64,000 bases of DNA from Streptoverticillium olivoreticuli subsp. olivoreticuli (GTDB lineage Bacteria; Actinomycetota; Actinomycetes; Streptomycetales; Streptomycetaceae). Below, in pieces: positions 51,490 through 60,047 of the stretch. The stretch covers positions 372,001 through 436,000 of the forward strand of contig NZ_CP031455.1 of NCBI RefSeq assembly GCF_003391135.1, written 5' to 3'. The notes beneath the pieces were generated by a model. It was not told the DNA's origin. It searched no databases and saw only the letters and a list, made by a program, of their open reading frames with translations. The position numbers and the translations under genes were made by a program. Each line of letters opens with the position of its first letter. Within the stretch, counting starts at the first letter, position 1.

Positions 51490-52341
51490 TCACAGTTGAT
51501 TCGCGATGCTGCGGATAAAATCCCTCGACTCTTTTGGAGGTAGGGATGTCCTCTTGGCGTATCCCAGAATGCTGCGGTAATTCTCTAGATGGGATTCCGC
51601 GTCGAGAAAAAGTGAGCCGTGGGCGGTATCGATCTGGACCGTATCCAGTTTGGATACCGCGCCAGCGGCGTACGTAGCCGAGGTGTTCGCCCCGGGGAAC
51701 GAGCCGGCGGCGAACGTGATCACTCGAATCGCGACTCCCTCCTGGCTGCTCACCTCGATCAATCTGTCGAGCTGGCGCCGTTGGCCGTCCGTACCTGCAT
51801 GAAGCATCCGCAAAGCTGATTCGTGAATCACGAAGGTGCATGACGTGGCGGGGTTACGCTGCATGACACACTTCCGTTGCATCCGGTGTGATACGCGGCG
51901 TTCAACTTCTATCGAGGCGAGCGGTGGAACCGTGTTCATGAACAGACTGCGTGCGTACTCCTCGGTCTGAAGGAGGCCAGGGATGTACGCAAATTGAAGA
52001 ACCGTCAAGCTGGAAGCGTTGTATTCCATCTCGGCGAGGTCAAGTGCGCTGGGAGAGAGGGCTCCCCGGTACTCCTCCCACCAACCCTTACCCCGGTCTT
52101 CCGCCATGGCAACAAGAGCGTCAACGTACTTCTTGTCAGGGCATGCGTAAATTTGGGCGAAGGTTCTGATTCGCTCCTCACTCATTCCGAGGCGCCCCGC
52201 CTCCGTGTTGCTGATGCGGGTGCGATCAGCGCCCAGTTCTCGACCAGCGCCCAAGGGCGTCAGCCCGGCCTGCTCGCGCATCTTCCTCAACTCGGCACCG
52301 AGCCGCTGCTGACGTCCGGTGGGTGTCGTTCTCGGCGGCAT
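51490..52341 (-). CDS. XRE-family regulator with DUF5753 domain
   Basis: 283 residues. N-terminal HTH (LGAELRKMREQAGLTPLGAG, ADRTRISNTEAGRLG) followed by DUF5753: GWWEEYRGAL, LTVLQFAYIPGLLQTEEYAR and TFVIHESALRML, ending ESRDFIRSIANQL. Partner of the DUF397 gene directly downstream. Confidence 0.92.
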   Translation of the reverse strand: MPPRTTPTGRQQRLGAELRKMREQAGLTPLGAGRELGADRTRISNTEAGRLGMSEERIRTFAQIYACPDKKYVDALVAMAEDRGKGWWEEYRGALSPSALDLAEMEYNASSLTVLQFAYIPGLLQTEEYARSLFMNTVPPLASIEVERRVSHRMQRKCVMQRNPATSCTFVIHESALRMLHAGTDGQRRQLDRLIEVSSQEGVAIRVITFAAGSFPGANTSATYAAGAVSKLDTVQIDTAHGSLFLDAESHLENYRSILGYAKRTSLPPKESRDFIRSIANQL

Positions 52342-52589
52342 GCCGCTCCTTCCCCTGATCCCTGCGGACAGTCTCGCGTGCGACCTCCAGGAGGTCCAGA
52401 GGGTGCACTATTTTACCTAGACGGTTGCATGGATTCCCGGCATCGCCCTATGGTCATGACAGCACCGAGCGGCACGCCGGGAAGACCCGAAGTGCAGCTG
52501 CCTGCATGCCTGTTGAGGCATCCCGGGAGGCGGCCAAGCCACGGACGGCGGTTCCGCGCAGGTCCCATGACCTCGTTGGGAGAGACGTG

Positions 52590-52755
52590 ATGAGTACAGC
52601 GACACTCAGCAGTCCCCGCACCACCACCGAGCAGCAGCCCGAGGAACAGCCCGCCCAGACCTACCGCATGACCGCTCCGGCCGTGCCGACCACCGTCCGG
52701 GTGGCACGCGACGTCGTCGCCGCCTTCCTGATCGCCAATGGAGCCGGGCCCTTAG
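52590..52755 (+). pseudogene. Anti-sigma-factor-type ATPase (GHKL), 5' part split by IS1380
   Basis: Starts at ATG 52590 (GGGAGAGACGTG ribosome site): MSTATLSSPRTTTEQQPEEQ then VPTTVRVARDVVAAFLIANG. It is cut by the IS at 52756. Removing the IS and one copy of CTTAG rejoins it in frame to 54445: NGAGPLAEDARLCVSE. The intact protein would be 158 residues, the usual size for Streptomyces RsbW-like kinases. Confidence 0.88.
52751..52755 (+). repeat. Left copy of 5-bp target duplication CTTAG
   Basis: CTTAG flanks the left IS1380 end and recurs at 54440-54444. Confidence 0.85.
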
Positions 52756-54439
52756 CCTTGATCCACCGCCGGACGCCTTGTGGATAACGTCTTGGAAAAC
52801 AAGAAAGTGCCTTGTGACCTGCAATGATGGGAGTTCTTCAGGCTTCCAGCACGCATAATCAGCAAGGCACTTCCGAGATGCAAGTTTCCCACACGCCAGC
52901 GGCGGTCTCCGCCGTGTTCGATGACCCGAATCTGATCGCGCATGCCGGGCTGGTCCCGGTGATGCGACTGGCCGGGCGGTGCGGTCTGCCCCGGCTGGTG
53001 ACGGAGAAGGTGAGGCTGACCGGGGCGAAGAACGGCGCGGGTGCGGCGGCGGACGCCAAGGTCACCAGCATCGTGGCCGGCATGGCCGCAGGGGCCGACA
53101 GCATCGACGACCTGGGCGCGCTGCGCCACGGCGCGATGCCGACCGTGTTCCGAGGGATCCGTGCCCCGTCCACCCTGGGCACCTTCCTCCGCTCCTTCAC
53201 CCATGGCCATGCCCTCCAACTCCACGCTGTCCACCGCAGGTTCCTCGCGGAACTGGCCGCGCACACCCCGCTGCTGCCCGGCTCCGACGAGAAGGCATTC
53301 ATCGATGTCGATTCCACCCACAAACGCGTCTACGGCCGGGCCAAGCAGGGTGCCGAGTACGGCCGGTTCAAAGGCATCCGCACCCTGCACCCCCTGCTCG
53401 CCACGATCTGCACCCCCGCCTCCCGGCCGGTGATCGCCACCGTGCGGATGCGCCGCGGCAAAGCCGCCGACTCCCGCGGCGCCCCGAAACTCGTCAGCGA
53501 GGCCCTGGCCACCGCCGTCGAGGCCGGCTGCACCGGCATGCGCATCCTGCGCGCGGACTCGCAGTTCTACAACGCCGGTGTCATCGCCGCCTGCCGCCGG
53601 GCCGGCGCCCACTTCTCGGTCACCACCGGCATGAACCCCTCCATCAAACGGGCCATCCACAGCATCCCCGACACCGCCTGGCAGCAGATCACCTACCCGA
53701 CCGCAGTGCCCGACCCGGAGACCGGCGACCTCATCCCGGACGCCGAAGTCGCCGAGATACCCGTCTACGCCGCCTTCGTCAGCCGCAGGAAAGCCTCGCG
53801 GGTCACGGCCCGGCTGATCGTGCGCCGGGTCCGTGACCTCGCCAAACCCGCCACCGTGGGCGAGCAGGGCGAGTTGTTCCCCGTCTGGCGCTACCACCCG
53901 TTCTTCACCGACAATCCCGCCCGGACCCTCCAGGCCGAGCAAGAACACCGCCACCACGCCGTCGTCGAACAGGTCATCGCCGACAGCAAAGCCTCCGCCC
54001 TGGCCCACCTGCCCTCGGGACACTTCCATGCCAACTCCGCCTGGCTGACCCTGTGGGCGATGACCTGCAACCTGCTGCGGGCGGCCGGCGCACTGGCCTC
54101 CGCCTTCCACGCCAAGGCCACCACCGCCACTCTCCGCACCCACCTGGTCCAGGTTCCGGCCCGGATCGCCCGCTCCGCACGACGCATCACCCTGCACCTG
54201 CCGCACAACTGGCCCTGGCAGCATGCCTGGACACACCTCTTCGACACCGTCCACGGCCCACCCGGCTGACACGACCAGCCCCTACCCGACCCGCCCACCG
54301 CCAGGGCCCAACCGGAACCGAACCCGTGGAAAAGCTGGGCAGACCAGCGACTACAACCTGCCCATGCCCAACCACCGACCTCAAACCGGCTCGAAACCGG
54401 TCACAAGATCACTCCCCAAACCACGTCGGTGGATCAGGG
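52756..54439 (+). mobile_element. IS1380-family insertion sequence, complete
   Basis: 1684 bp, with ends CCTTGATCCACCG and (reverse complement) CCCTGATCCACCG, 12 of 13 matching, and a 5-bp direct repeat CTTAG on both sides. It encodes one full-length transposase. The clean target duplication indicates a recent single insertion. Confidence 0.9.
52878..54269 (+). CDS. IS1380-family transposase
   Basis: 463 residues from ATG 52878. IS1380 DDE core: DEKAFIDVDSTHKRVYGR (first Asp), MRILRADSQFYNAGVI (second Asp, DSxF), VVEQVIADSKASALAHLPSG (third acidic residue), and C-terminal ANSAWLTLWAMTCNLLRAAG. Uninterrupted and presumably active. Confidence 0.93.
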   Translation: MQVSHTPAAVSAVFDDPNLIAHAGLVPVMRLAGRCGLPRLVTEKVRLTGAKNGAGAAADAKVTSIVAGMAAGADSIDDLGALRHGAMPTVFRGIRAPSTLGTFLRSFTHGHALQLHAVHRRFLAELAAHTPLLPGSDEKAFIDVDSTHKRVYGRAKQGAEYGRFKGIRTLHPLLATICTPASRPVIATVRMRRGKAADSRGAPKLVSEALATAVEAGCTGMRILRADSQFYNAGVIAACRRAGAHFSVTTGMNPSIKRAIHSIPDTAWQQITYPTAVPDPETGDLIPDAEVAEIPVYAAFVSRRKASRVTARLIVRRVRDLAKPATVGEQGELFPVWRYHPFFTDNPARTLQAEQEHRHHAVVEQVIADSKASALAHLPSGHFHANSAWLTLWAMTCNLLRAAGALASAFHAKATTATLRTHLVQVPARIARSARRITLHLPHNWPWQHAWTHLFDTVHGPPG

Positions 54440-54755
54440 CTTAGCCGAGGACGCCCGCCTGTGCGTCTCGGAAACCGTGACCAACGTCGTGAGGCACGCG
54501 AAGGTGCCGCACCTCGACGTCGAGGTGACGGTGCACCCCAACCGAACAGTGATCGCGGTCCGGGACTCCAGCACCTCCGACCTGCCCCTTTCCCGTGACG
54601 TCAGTTCGGATGACGAAAGCGGGCGCGGCCTGATGATCGTCTCCAGCCTCGCCGCCAACTGGGGCGCCCAATGGGTATGGGACCGCCCTGGTCTCCAGCT
54701 CATCGGCAAGCGCGTATGGTTCGAGCTGCGCACCGACCGTGCGGTGAGCACGTGA
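54440..54755 (+). pseudogene. Anti-sigma-factor-type ATPase (GHKL), 3' part after IS1380
   Basis: Starts with the second CTTAG (54440-54444). Contains GHKL motifs: N-box CVSETVTNVVRHA, G1 IAVRDSST, G2 GRGLMIVSSLAANWG. The stop at 54755 overlaps the GTG of the next gene. It cannot be translated as part of the original protein while the IS is present. Confidence 0.88.
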
Positions 54756-55009
54756 TCAGGGCGCAGCAGTTCACGGTGTGCCGCATCGGCCGCAAGAACC
54801 GGAATGCCGACTACTGGCTGCACTTCAACCACAAGACCCTCGTGGAGATCCCCGAGCGGGTGGCCCGCGAGCTGGCATACGAACTCGCCGACCATGTCGG
54901 TCTGATGGTGCACCCGGCCGTCGAGGACGAGGGCCGCATCGCCCGCCGTGCCCGGATCGTTCGCCGCGTTCGGATCGTCTTGCGAGGTGGGGCTCGTGTA
55001 CGGGGGTGA
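54752..55009 (+). CDS. Conserved hypothetical protein coupled to the split ATPase gene
   Basis: 85 residues from GTG 54752, overlapping the ATPase stop (GTGA). FTVCRIGRKNRNADYWLHFN and LAYELADHVGLMVHPAVED look like a genuine folded protein. The C-terminus is Arg-rich. Function unknown. IS insertion upstream probably reduces its expression. Confidence 0.55.
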   Translation: MIRAQQFTVCRIGRKNRNADYWLHFNHKTLVEIPERVARELAYELADHVGLMVHPAVEDEGRIARRARIVRRVRIVLRGGARVRG

Positions 55010-55358
55010 CCCGTGGCCGGTGATCGTTGCCGCCGGCGTGCTGATGCTCACGGTGGGGTTCCTCGTCGCCCTCGTCATGTGGTGGTCCACACCACCGGCG
55101 GGGAGATCTTTCACCCCGCCGCCCGTGGACGCTCCGGGCAAGAAGTTCGACTTGCTACTGCTTCGACCGGCCGGTGAGTGTCCTCGTGATCGATCCAACG
55201 CAAGCCAGGATCACGTACAGAGCCAAACACGCCCGGCGGTCAGCCTGTTCGTGGCGTCGCATCCGTCCTGCACCGCCCGGTCACGAGGGGGCGGGCGGTA
55301 CAGGAAAGGGGAAGCCTCCCGCGCGGGTGCCGACCTCATAGGCGTACCCGTACGGTGA
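54996..55358 (+). CDS. Single-pass membrane protein, C-terminus possibly altered
   Basis: GTG 54996 (GAGGTGGGGCTC upstream) opens a frame with one transmembrane helix (PVIVAAGVLMLTVGFLVALV then MWW) and a short tail (APGKKFDLLLLRP). After about residue 60 the frame loses codon bias, so the real gene may end earlier or be broken. Function unknown. Confidence 0.4.
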   Translation: MYGGDPWPVIVAAGVLMLTVGFLVALVMWWSTPPAGRSFTPPPVDAPGKKFDLLLLRPAGECPRDRSNASQDHVQSQTRPAVSLFVASHPSCTARSRGGGRYRKGEASRAGADLIGVPVR

Positions 55359-55365
55359 ATCCCCG

Positions 55366-55403
55366 GGCAGGGTCCGGTCGATGACAGCCGACCGGACCCT
55401 GCC
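55366..55403. terminator. Perfect 15-bp hairpin
   Basis: Arms GGCAGGGTCCGGTCG / CGACCGGACCCTGCC around ATGACAGC, just past the membrane-protein frame. Probable terminator of the ATPase operon. Confidence 0.7.
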
Positions 55404-55805
55404 GCATGCACAGCGATGGCACGGTCCCGGACCGCGCGTGGCAGCGGCCTGGCCTCCGCCAGCCCTCATACCCACCGCACCAGAACCGGTCATCGAAGCA
55501 ACGAAAACCGCAGCAGCACCACTCAGCCCCGCGGCGCCAGCCAGCAGAACCCCGACTGAAGCCGTCATGAGCCGCCCCTGCAGAGGTGGCTCCCCCCTGC
55601 GAGCACCACGTCATGACCCGATCAATCACCTGCTGCTTCATCGGTGTCACCCGCTCCCGACCGCAGCCCGGTCCAGGCCACCGTCTCCGACGGATCCTGT
55701 CCCCCAGGACACCGTCGGCCGACGGTGTTCCCCACCGCCCCGGGTCCGGTACCCACACCACATGCCACGTGCTCAACAGACGCCTACCCTGACGCTTGAA
55801 CACGC
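55404..55805. other. Debris stretch holding a duplicated IclR gene end
   Basis: Apart from the IclR fragment at 55462-55565, no supported gene is present. An open minus-strand frame (MKQQVIDRVMTWC and onward) has no family. Confidence 0.4.
55462..55565 (+). pseudogene. Duplicated 3' end of the IclR-type regulator gene
   Basis: About 100 bp align with 47406-47515 at roughly 80% identity. The frame reads LIPTAPEPVIEATKTAAAPL against IMPTAPEPVIEATKAAAALL. Only the last 35 codons are present. Confidence 0.7.
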
Positions 55806-56449
55806 TCAATCATCAGGGAACTCTTGCTCGTCGACGCTTGGTGTCCATGTACCCGAGGCGTACTCGTCCCGGAGCGCGTGGGCGGCGACGCGGGCGCTGT
55901 CCGCGGCCAGCCCGGATTCCAGCATCACCTGATGTGCTGTTTCTGCCAGGGAGCTCGTTGCGGGGATCACGGTCTCCAGCCCACTGGGCAGCAGGTCGCG
56001 GGGCCGGTACCAGTCCCGCATCTCCGCCTCGCCGTACTCGTCGGCCTGCGGCTTGGTGGCATGCCAGCGCACGGTTTCCTCGAACGGGATGTCCAGGTAG
56101 TACAGGTAGGTGTGCCCCCGGTGGTCGCGGCGCAGCGCCTCGATCATCTCCCCGTAGTGCGCGGCGTACAAGATGCCTTCGAGGACGACGTGGAAGCCGT
56201 GCTCGATCGCGTAGCGGGCGGTGATGTTGATCAAGCCGATGTTGGCGCCGTCGGGCGTATCGCGCTCCCGCAGCACGATACGGCGGAGGTTGTCCTGGCC
56301 GACGAGGGCGATGCCGCGCCCGTACTGGTTGCGCAGCTCGGCGGCGACAGAGGTCTACCGGATGCAGAGTTGCCCCGCAGGATGACCAGACGGCTATTGT
56401 CGGTCCCAAAGGGTGCTGAACGGTGCTTCGTGGACTGCTGGGTTGTCAC
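55806..56449 (-). pseudogene. P-loop kinase (zeta-toxin/AAA type) broken inside Walker A
   Basis: Starts at GTG 56449, overlapping the Nudix stop (GTGA). The first frame reads NSRLVILRGNSASG, then loses one base near 56355 in the sequence that should encode GK(T/S). The second frame continues correctly: SVAAELRNQYGRGIALVGQD, RERDTPDGANIGLINITAR, HVVLEGILYAAHYGEMI, LDIPFEETVRWHATK. Restoring one A gives GNSASGKTSVA, an intact P-loop. It is a nucleotide-dependent small-molecule kinase, possibly acting with the upstream Nudix enzyme. Confidence 0.82.
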
Positions 56450-56958
56450 TCGACGTCCCCGGCGTAGAAGGCGTGCGCCATCCCCGCTGCGGCCTGGACG
56501 GCGAGCCCGGGGAGCAGCCGTTGCAGGAATGGGGGGATCATCGACAGGCTGGCCACCTTGTCGAGCGGGACCCATTCGATGCCGGTCTGGTCGTCGTCGT
56601 GGTTGGTGCCGCCGAGGGCGGCGGGTTCGTGCAGGATCTCGCACCAGAAGACGGCCTCGACGCGGTGGTGGCCAGTCTCCGGTGGGATGTTGCTCTCGGG
56701 GTGGTTCCCAGGAATGTGCTCGCGCAGCAGGAGCATCTGGCCGGCCGTGACGCGGACCCCGGTTTCCTCAAGGACTTCGCGCTCGGCGCAGGCGGCCAAG
56801 GTCTCGCCAGGCTGCTGCCCGCCGCCGGGCAGCCAGTAGTTCTCCACGTTCGGGTCGGGCCAGGTCCCGCGCGCCAGAAGCACGAGGCCGTCGCGGACGA
56901 CGAGGCCGGAGGCGGCGTTACGGAGATAGAAGCCATCGGCAGGCTGCTGGGTCGTCAT
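56446..56958 (-). CDS. Nudix hydrolase
   Basis: 170 residues. The Nudix box is complete: GGGQQPGETLAACAERE followed by VLEETGV (G-x5-E-x7-RE-x2-EE-x-G). The N-terminus GFYLRNAASGLVVRDGLVLL and a late EWVPLDKV are typical. It cleaves a nucleoside diphosphate-linked substrate. Translationally coupled to the kinase pseudogene. Confidence 0.9.
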   Translation of the reverse strand: MTTQQPADGFYLRNAASGLVVRDGLVLLARGTWPDPNVENYWLPGGGQQPGETLAACAEREVLEETGVRVTAGQMLLLREHIPGNHPESNIPPETGHHRVEAVFWCEILHEPAALGGTNHDDDQTGIEWVPLDKVASLSMIPPFLQRLLPGLAVQAAAGMAHAFYAGDVE

Positions 56959-57048
56959 CGCCCGTACGGTAGTGGGATCGGCAACTCGCCGACAGCAGTT
57001 CGCAGTTCTTGCACCGGCCCGGAGGAGGATTCCTCTGGACCGGTGCTG

Positions 57049-57882
57049 TCACCACAGGTCCAGGATCTCGAGTAGCTCGGCAACACGTGGCATCGCAACG
57101 GTCGGCTGGCCGGTCAGCAAGCCCTCGGGAAGCTCGACCTTGCTGTCCAGGCGGATCATCTCCCGCCAACGCACGGCATCGTCCCACTGCGCACGCCAGG
57201 CAGGGCGGATCTGCTGGTGGGGGATGTGTTCAAGGCGGCGTCCACTGGCCAAGAGCCGAGCGGCGGTCGTGGGTCCGATGCCGCGGATGCCGGCGATATT
57301 GTCGGACTCGTCTCCGGTCAGCGCCCGGTAGTCGGGCCACTGGTCGGCGGTGACCTGAAAGCAGGCGTGCACCGCGTCGCCGTCGATGAGGCGGCGGCTC
57401 TCGGCGAGCATGGTGTTGAGTACGCGGACTCGCGGGTCGGCGAGCAGCTGGTAGAAGTCCTTGTCGACGCTCATGATGTCCACGGCACGATCTTCGGTGC
57501 GGGCAGTGGCAGTCAGGGTGGCGATCACGTCGTCGCCCTCGCAGCCGTCCTGCTCGATCCAGCGGACCGAGGCTAGGTCCAGGACCCGTCTGATGTCCGC
57601 CAGCGATTCGATCAGCCCGGGCTCCGGCGCTGGCCGGTGGGCCTTGTAAGCGGCGTCCTCGTCGGCGCGGGCAGCGGAGCCATTCTCCGCGTCGAAGACC
57701 ACGAAGATCTCGGATCCGGAGGCATGAGCGAGGTGCGCCTTGCGCAGGAGCGCGGCGAACCCGAAGACGCCCGTCAGGTCACGCGGCGCACTGCGGGCCT
57801 GGATGCGGGCCGGGAAGCCGTACCACGCCCTGTAGAGCAGGTTGTGGCCGTCGACGAGCAGCAGCGGGGTAGAGGTGGTCAC
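57049..57882 (-). CDS. 5'-3' exonuclease / flap endonuclease family protein
   Basis: 277 residues. PIN-like core with metal ligands: LLLVDGHNLLYRAWYGFPAR, EIFVVFDAENGSAARADED, DGCEGDDVIATLTATA and VDIMSVDKDFYQLLADPR. The helix-hairpin-helix (DESDNIAGIRGIGPTTAARL) binds DNA. It corresponds to the exonuclease domain of DNA polymerase I without the polymerase. Confidence 0.9.
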   Translation of the reverse strand: MTTSTPLLLVDGHNLLYRAWYGFPARIQARSAPRDLTGVFGFAALLRKAHLAHASGSEIFVVFDAENGSAARADEDAAYKAHRPAPEPGLIESLADIRRVLDLASVRWIEQDGCEGDDVIATLTATARTEDRAVDIMSVDKDFYQLLADPRVRVLNTMLAESRRLIDGDAVHACFQVTADQWPDYRALTGDESDNIAGIRGIGPTTAARLLASGRRLEHIPHQQIRPAWRAQWDDAVRWREMIRLDSKVELPEGLLTGQPTVAMPRVAELLEILDLW

Positions 57883-57963
57883 GGCGGTCTCCAGGTGCCA
57901 GTGGTGCTGGTGGGTGCCTGTGACCGCGGCGGACGGGTATCCGGTACCGGATGGCCGGTGAGT

Positions 57964-58449
57964 CTATCGGCTGCCTGTCCGCTCCGGGCGCCACACCATG
58001 CGCTGGTAGGGGATCGGCCGGAACCCGAGCTCCTCGTACAGGCCGATGCCGGACTCGGTGGCGGTGAGGGCGGCCGAGGAGCAACCCTGGGCGGCGAGCC
58101 AGTCACGGGCGGCCCGGGGGACGCGGCGGGCGTAGCCACGGCGACGGTATGCAGGGTCGGTGGCGACCTGGTGGATCTCCCCGTGCCACAGGGCCGTGGA
58201 GCGGTGGCCGGGCAGTCGTGGGGAGAGCCCGGCGCCCGCACACGAGGCCAGTCTGCCGACGGCGTCGGGGGCGTCGAGGACGAACATGGCGAAGTGGTCG
58301 GTCTTGAGCATGGAGACCAGCGTGTTCTCGCACTGCTTCAGCCAGTCCCCGTCCGGGGTGGGTTCGCCGTGGGTGGCGTCGAGCATGACGCGGCGGAGTC
58401 GGACGAGTTCGGGGGCGTCATCGGGTATCGCGCGACGGACGGTCGGCAT
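57964..58449 (-). CDS. GNAT-family N-acetyltransferase
   Basis: 161 residues. VRRAIPDDAPELVRLRRVML (strand 1 and helix 1), HQVATDPAYRRRGYARR (acetyl-CoA site, with RRRGYA in place of RGxGIG), LTATESGIGLYEELGFRP (GNAT C-terminal motif). Substrate unknown. Confidence 0.88.
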   Translation of the reverse strand: MPTVRRAIPDDAPELVRLRRVMLDATHGEPTPDGDWLKQCENTLVSMLKTDHFAMFVLDAPDAVGRLASCAGAGLSPRLPGHRSTALWHGEIHQVATDPAYRRRGYARRVPRAARDWLAAQGCSSAALTATESGIGLYEELGFRPIPYQRMVWRPERTGSR

Positions 58450-58523
58450 GGGCGGGATAGTAGCGGCGTACTGCCGTTGCGGGAGGCCGAATGCCTACAC
58501 TGCTGCGGTCCGGATACACGGAT

Positions 58524-58558
58524 GCGGGACCACCCCAATTCGCGTGGGGTGGTCCCGC
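58524..58558. terminator. Perfect 14-bp hairpin after the DUF397 gene
   Basis: Arms GCGGGACCACCCCA / TGGGGTGGTCCCGC around ATTCGCG, 32 bp past the DUF397 stop at 58590 and upstream of the GNAT start. Probable terminator. Confidence 0.8.
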
Positions 58559-58589
58559 GTTCACTCGGTGATGATACCCACCTGGGCGG

Positions 58590-58808
58590 TTACAGAGTGC
58601 CGTTGATGACGCTGGCGCAGAACGCTTCCCACCCTTGGCTGTAGTAGCGCAGGTCGCCCCTGTCCGGGTCCTTGGAGTCTCGGACGGCGAGGCCGAGCCC
58701 GGGCAGGTCGGTGACCTCAACGCACTGGTTACCGCCGTTGCTGCGCGACGACTTGCGCCACGTGGCGCCGGTCAGGTCGACGGCGTACAGGTCTTCCTTG
58801 CGATTCAT
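58590..58808 (-). CDS. DUF397 domain protein
   Basis: 72 residues. LTGATWRKSSRSNGGNQCVE, LGLAVRDSKDP and WEAFCASVINGTL are diagnostic. Starts 2 bp after the stop of the XRE/DUF5753 gene, so the pair is co-translated. Confidence 0.92.
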   Translation of the reverse strand: MNRKEDLYAVDLTGATWRKSSRSNGGNQCVEVTDLPGLGLAVRDSKDPDRGDLRYYSQGWEAFCASVINGTL

Positions 58809-58810
58809 GT

Positions 58811-59683
58811 CTAGTCGTCCTTCTCCATAATCTTCTTAATGGTCTCCCGTGAGTCATCTACGGGAAGTGCGGTGGCAAGGATGCGATCGAAGGCTGTCTC
58901 GAAGTCCGCCACTTCGTCGGTGCCTTCGACGAATGTGCCTCCTTGCATGTTTTCGAGATTGATCACGGTGGGCCAGGGGTGCGGGAACCGTACGATCTCG
59001 AAGAGGCCCATCATCCCGGGGTTGGGGGCCATCGACAGCGGCATGATCTGAACGGTGACGTTGGGCAGGCCGGTCACGTCCAGCAGGTGCCGGAGCTGTT
59101 CCCGCATGAGCATCGGCTGGGACGCGAAGCGCTGGTGCAGTACAGCTTCGTGAATGACGGCCCAGAAGCTGAGCGGTGACCTGCCGGTGCGCGCGGTCAG
59201 TACAGCCTGGCGCGCCTTGCGGACCTCCGCGAGTGCGTTCACCTCGTCCGGTGTGCGGTTGAAGGCAGTAGCGGTAATGATCTCCCTGGCGTAGGCGCCG
59301 GTCTGGAGCAGGCCGGGGATCAGGTTCGGGGAGTAGATGCGCGTGCTGTCGGCGTCCGACTCCAGCGACAGGTAGTCCTTGTAGTTGGCGGCGACGACAT
59401 CGCCGTAGGTCTGCCACCAGCCTCTCTTGCTGGCGTCTCTGGCCAGGGCCTCGATGGCCATGAGGACGTCGGGCGAGTCCACGCCGTACATGCCGAGCAG
59501 CTTGGATGCCTCGGTGGGCTTGATGTGTGCCTTGGCGTTCTCGATTTTCGAGAGCTTGCTGCGGTCCCAGCCCATGATGTCGGTGACCTGGTCGCCGCTC
59601 ATGCCGGCTCCCTTGCGGAAGCGTCGCAGGGCTTCGCCGAGTCGGCGCCTTCGTAGGGTGGGGACTGGTAGCACTGTCGGCAT
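58811..59683 (-). CDS. XRE-family regulator with DUF5753 domain
   Basis: 290 residues from ATG 59683. HTH: RRRRLGEALRRFRKGAGMSG, QVTDIMGWDRSKLSKIENAK. DUF5753: GWWQTYGDVVAANYKDYLSL, RIYSPNLIPGLLQTGAYARE, LSFWAVIHEAVLHQRF and DFETAFDRILATALP. Second such pair in the window. Confidence 0.92.
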   Translation of the reverse strand: MPTVLPVPTLRRRRLGEALRRFRKGAGMSGDQVTDIMGWDRSKLSKIENAKAHIKPTEASKLLGMYGVDSPDVLMAIEALARDASKRGWWQTYGDVVAANYKDYLSLESDADSTRIYSPNLIPGLLQTGAYAREIITATAFNRTPDEVNALAEVRKARQAVLTARTGRSPLSFWAVIHEAVLHQRFASQPMLMREQLRHLLDVTGLPNVTVQIMPLSMAPNPGMMGLFEIVRFPHPWPTVINLENMQGGTFVEGTDEVADFETAFDRILATALPVDDSRETIKKIMEKDD

Positions 59684-60047
59684 TCTCCCGATTTGCCTTC
59701 CTGTGCGCTGGCGAGGTCGCGATGGGGTGTTGCGCTGACCCTGCGGGGATGGTTGGCCGCGCAACAGGGTTTCTTTGCCTTGCAGTTGGGCCTTCACATT
59801 GGCTTGCTGGGGGCAGCATGAAGCCAATTGGGGGTTCAAGGCAATAGAACAAGCTTATTGTCTTGGCGAGTTGAGTCAGCAAGGTTGCCAACTCGATAGG
59901 AAAATCGGCATGCTGCCTGAGCCAAAGTGATGCGCATCGCGATCGCGCTCATCCGGTGATCAGTGCGCGGCGGCTCGTCGTCCCCCGACGGAGAAGAGCG
60001 GCGGACCGCCGCAGCAGCCCCCTTCACCGCTCGTCCAGGAGCTCCCC
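59684..60047. other. Divergent promoter region
   Basis: No supported gene. It lies between the leftward XRE gene and the rightward DUF6415-like gene. Local AT-rich DNA near 59840-59880 (a CAATA...TATTG palindrome) is the most promoter-like part. Confidence 0.4.

Noticed and set aside
52752..54272. Minus-strand frame of about 500 codons across the IS1380 transposase
   Set aside because: Antisense of a transposase with full DDE motifs.
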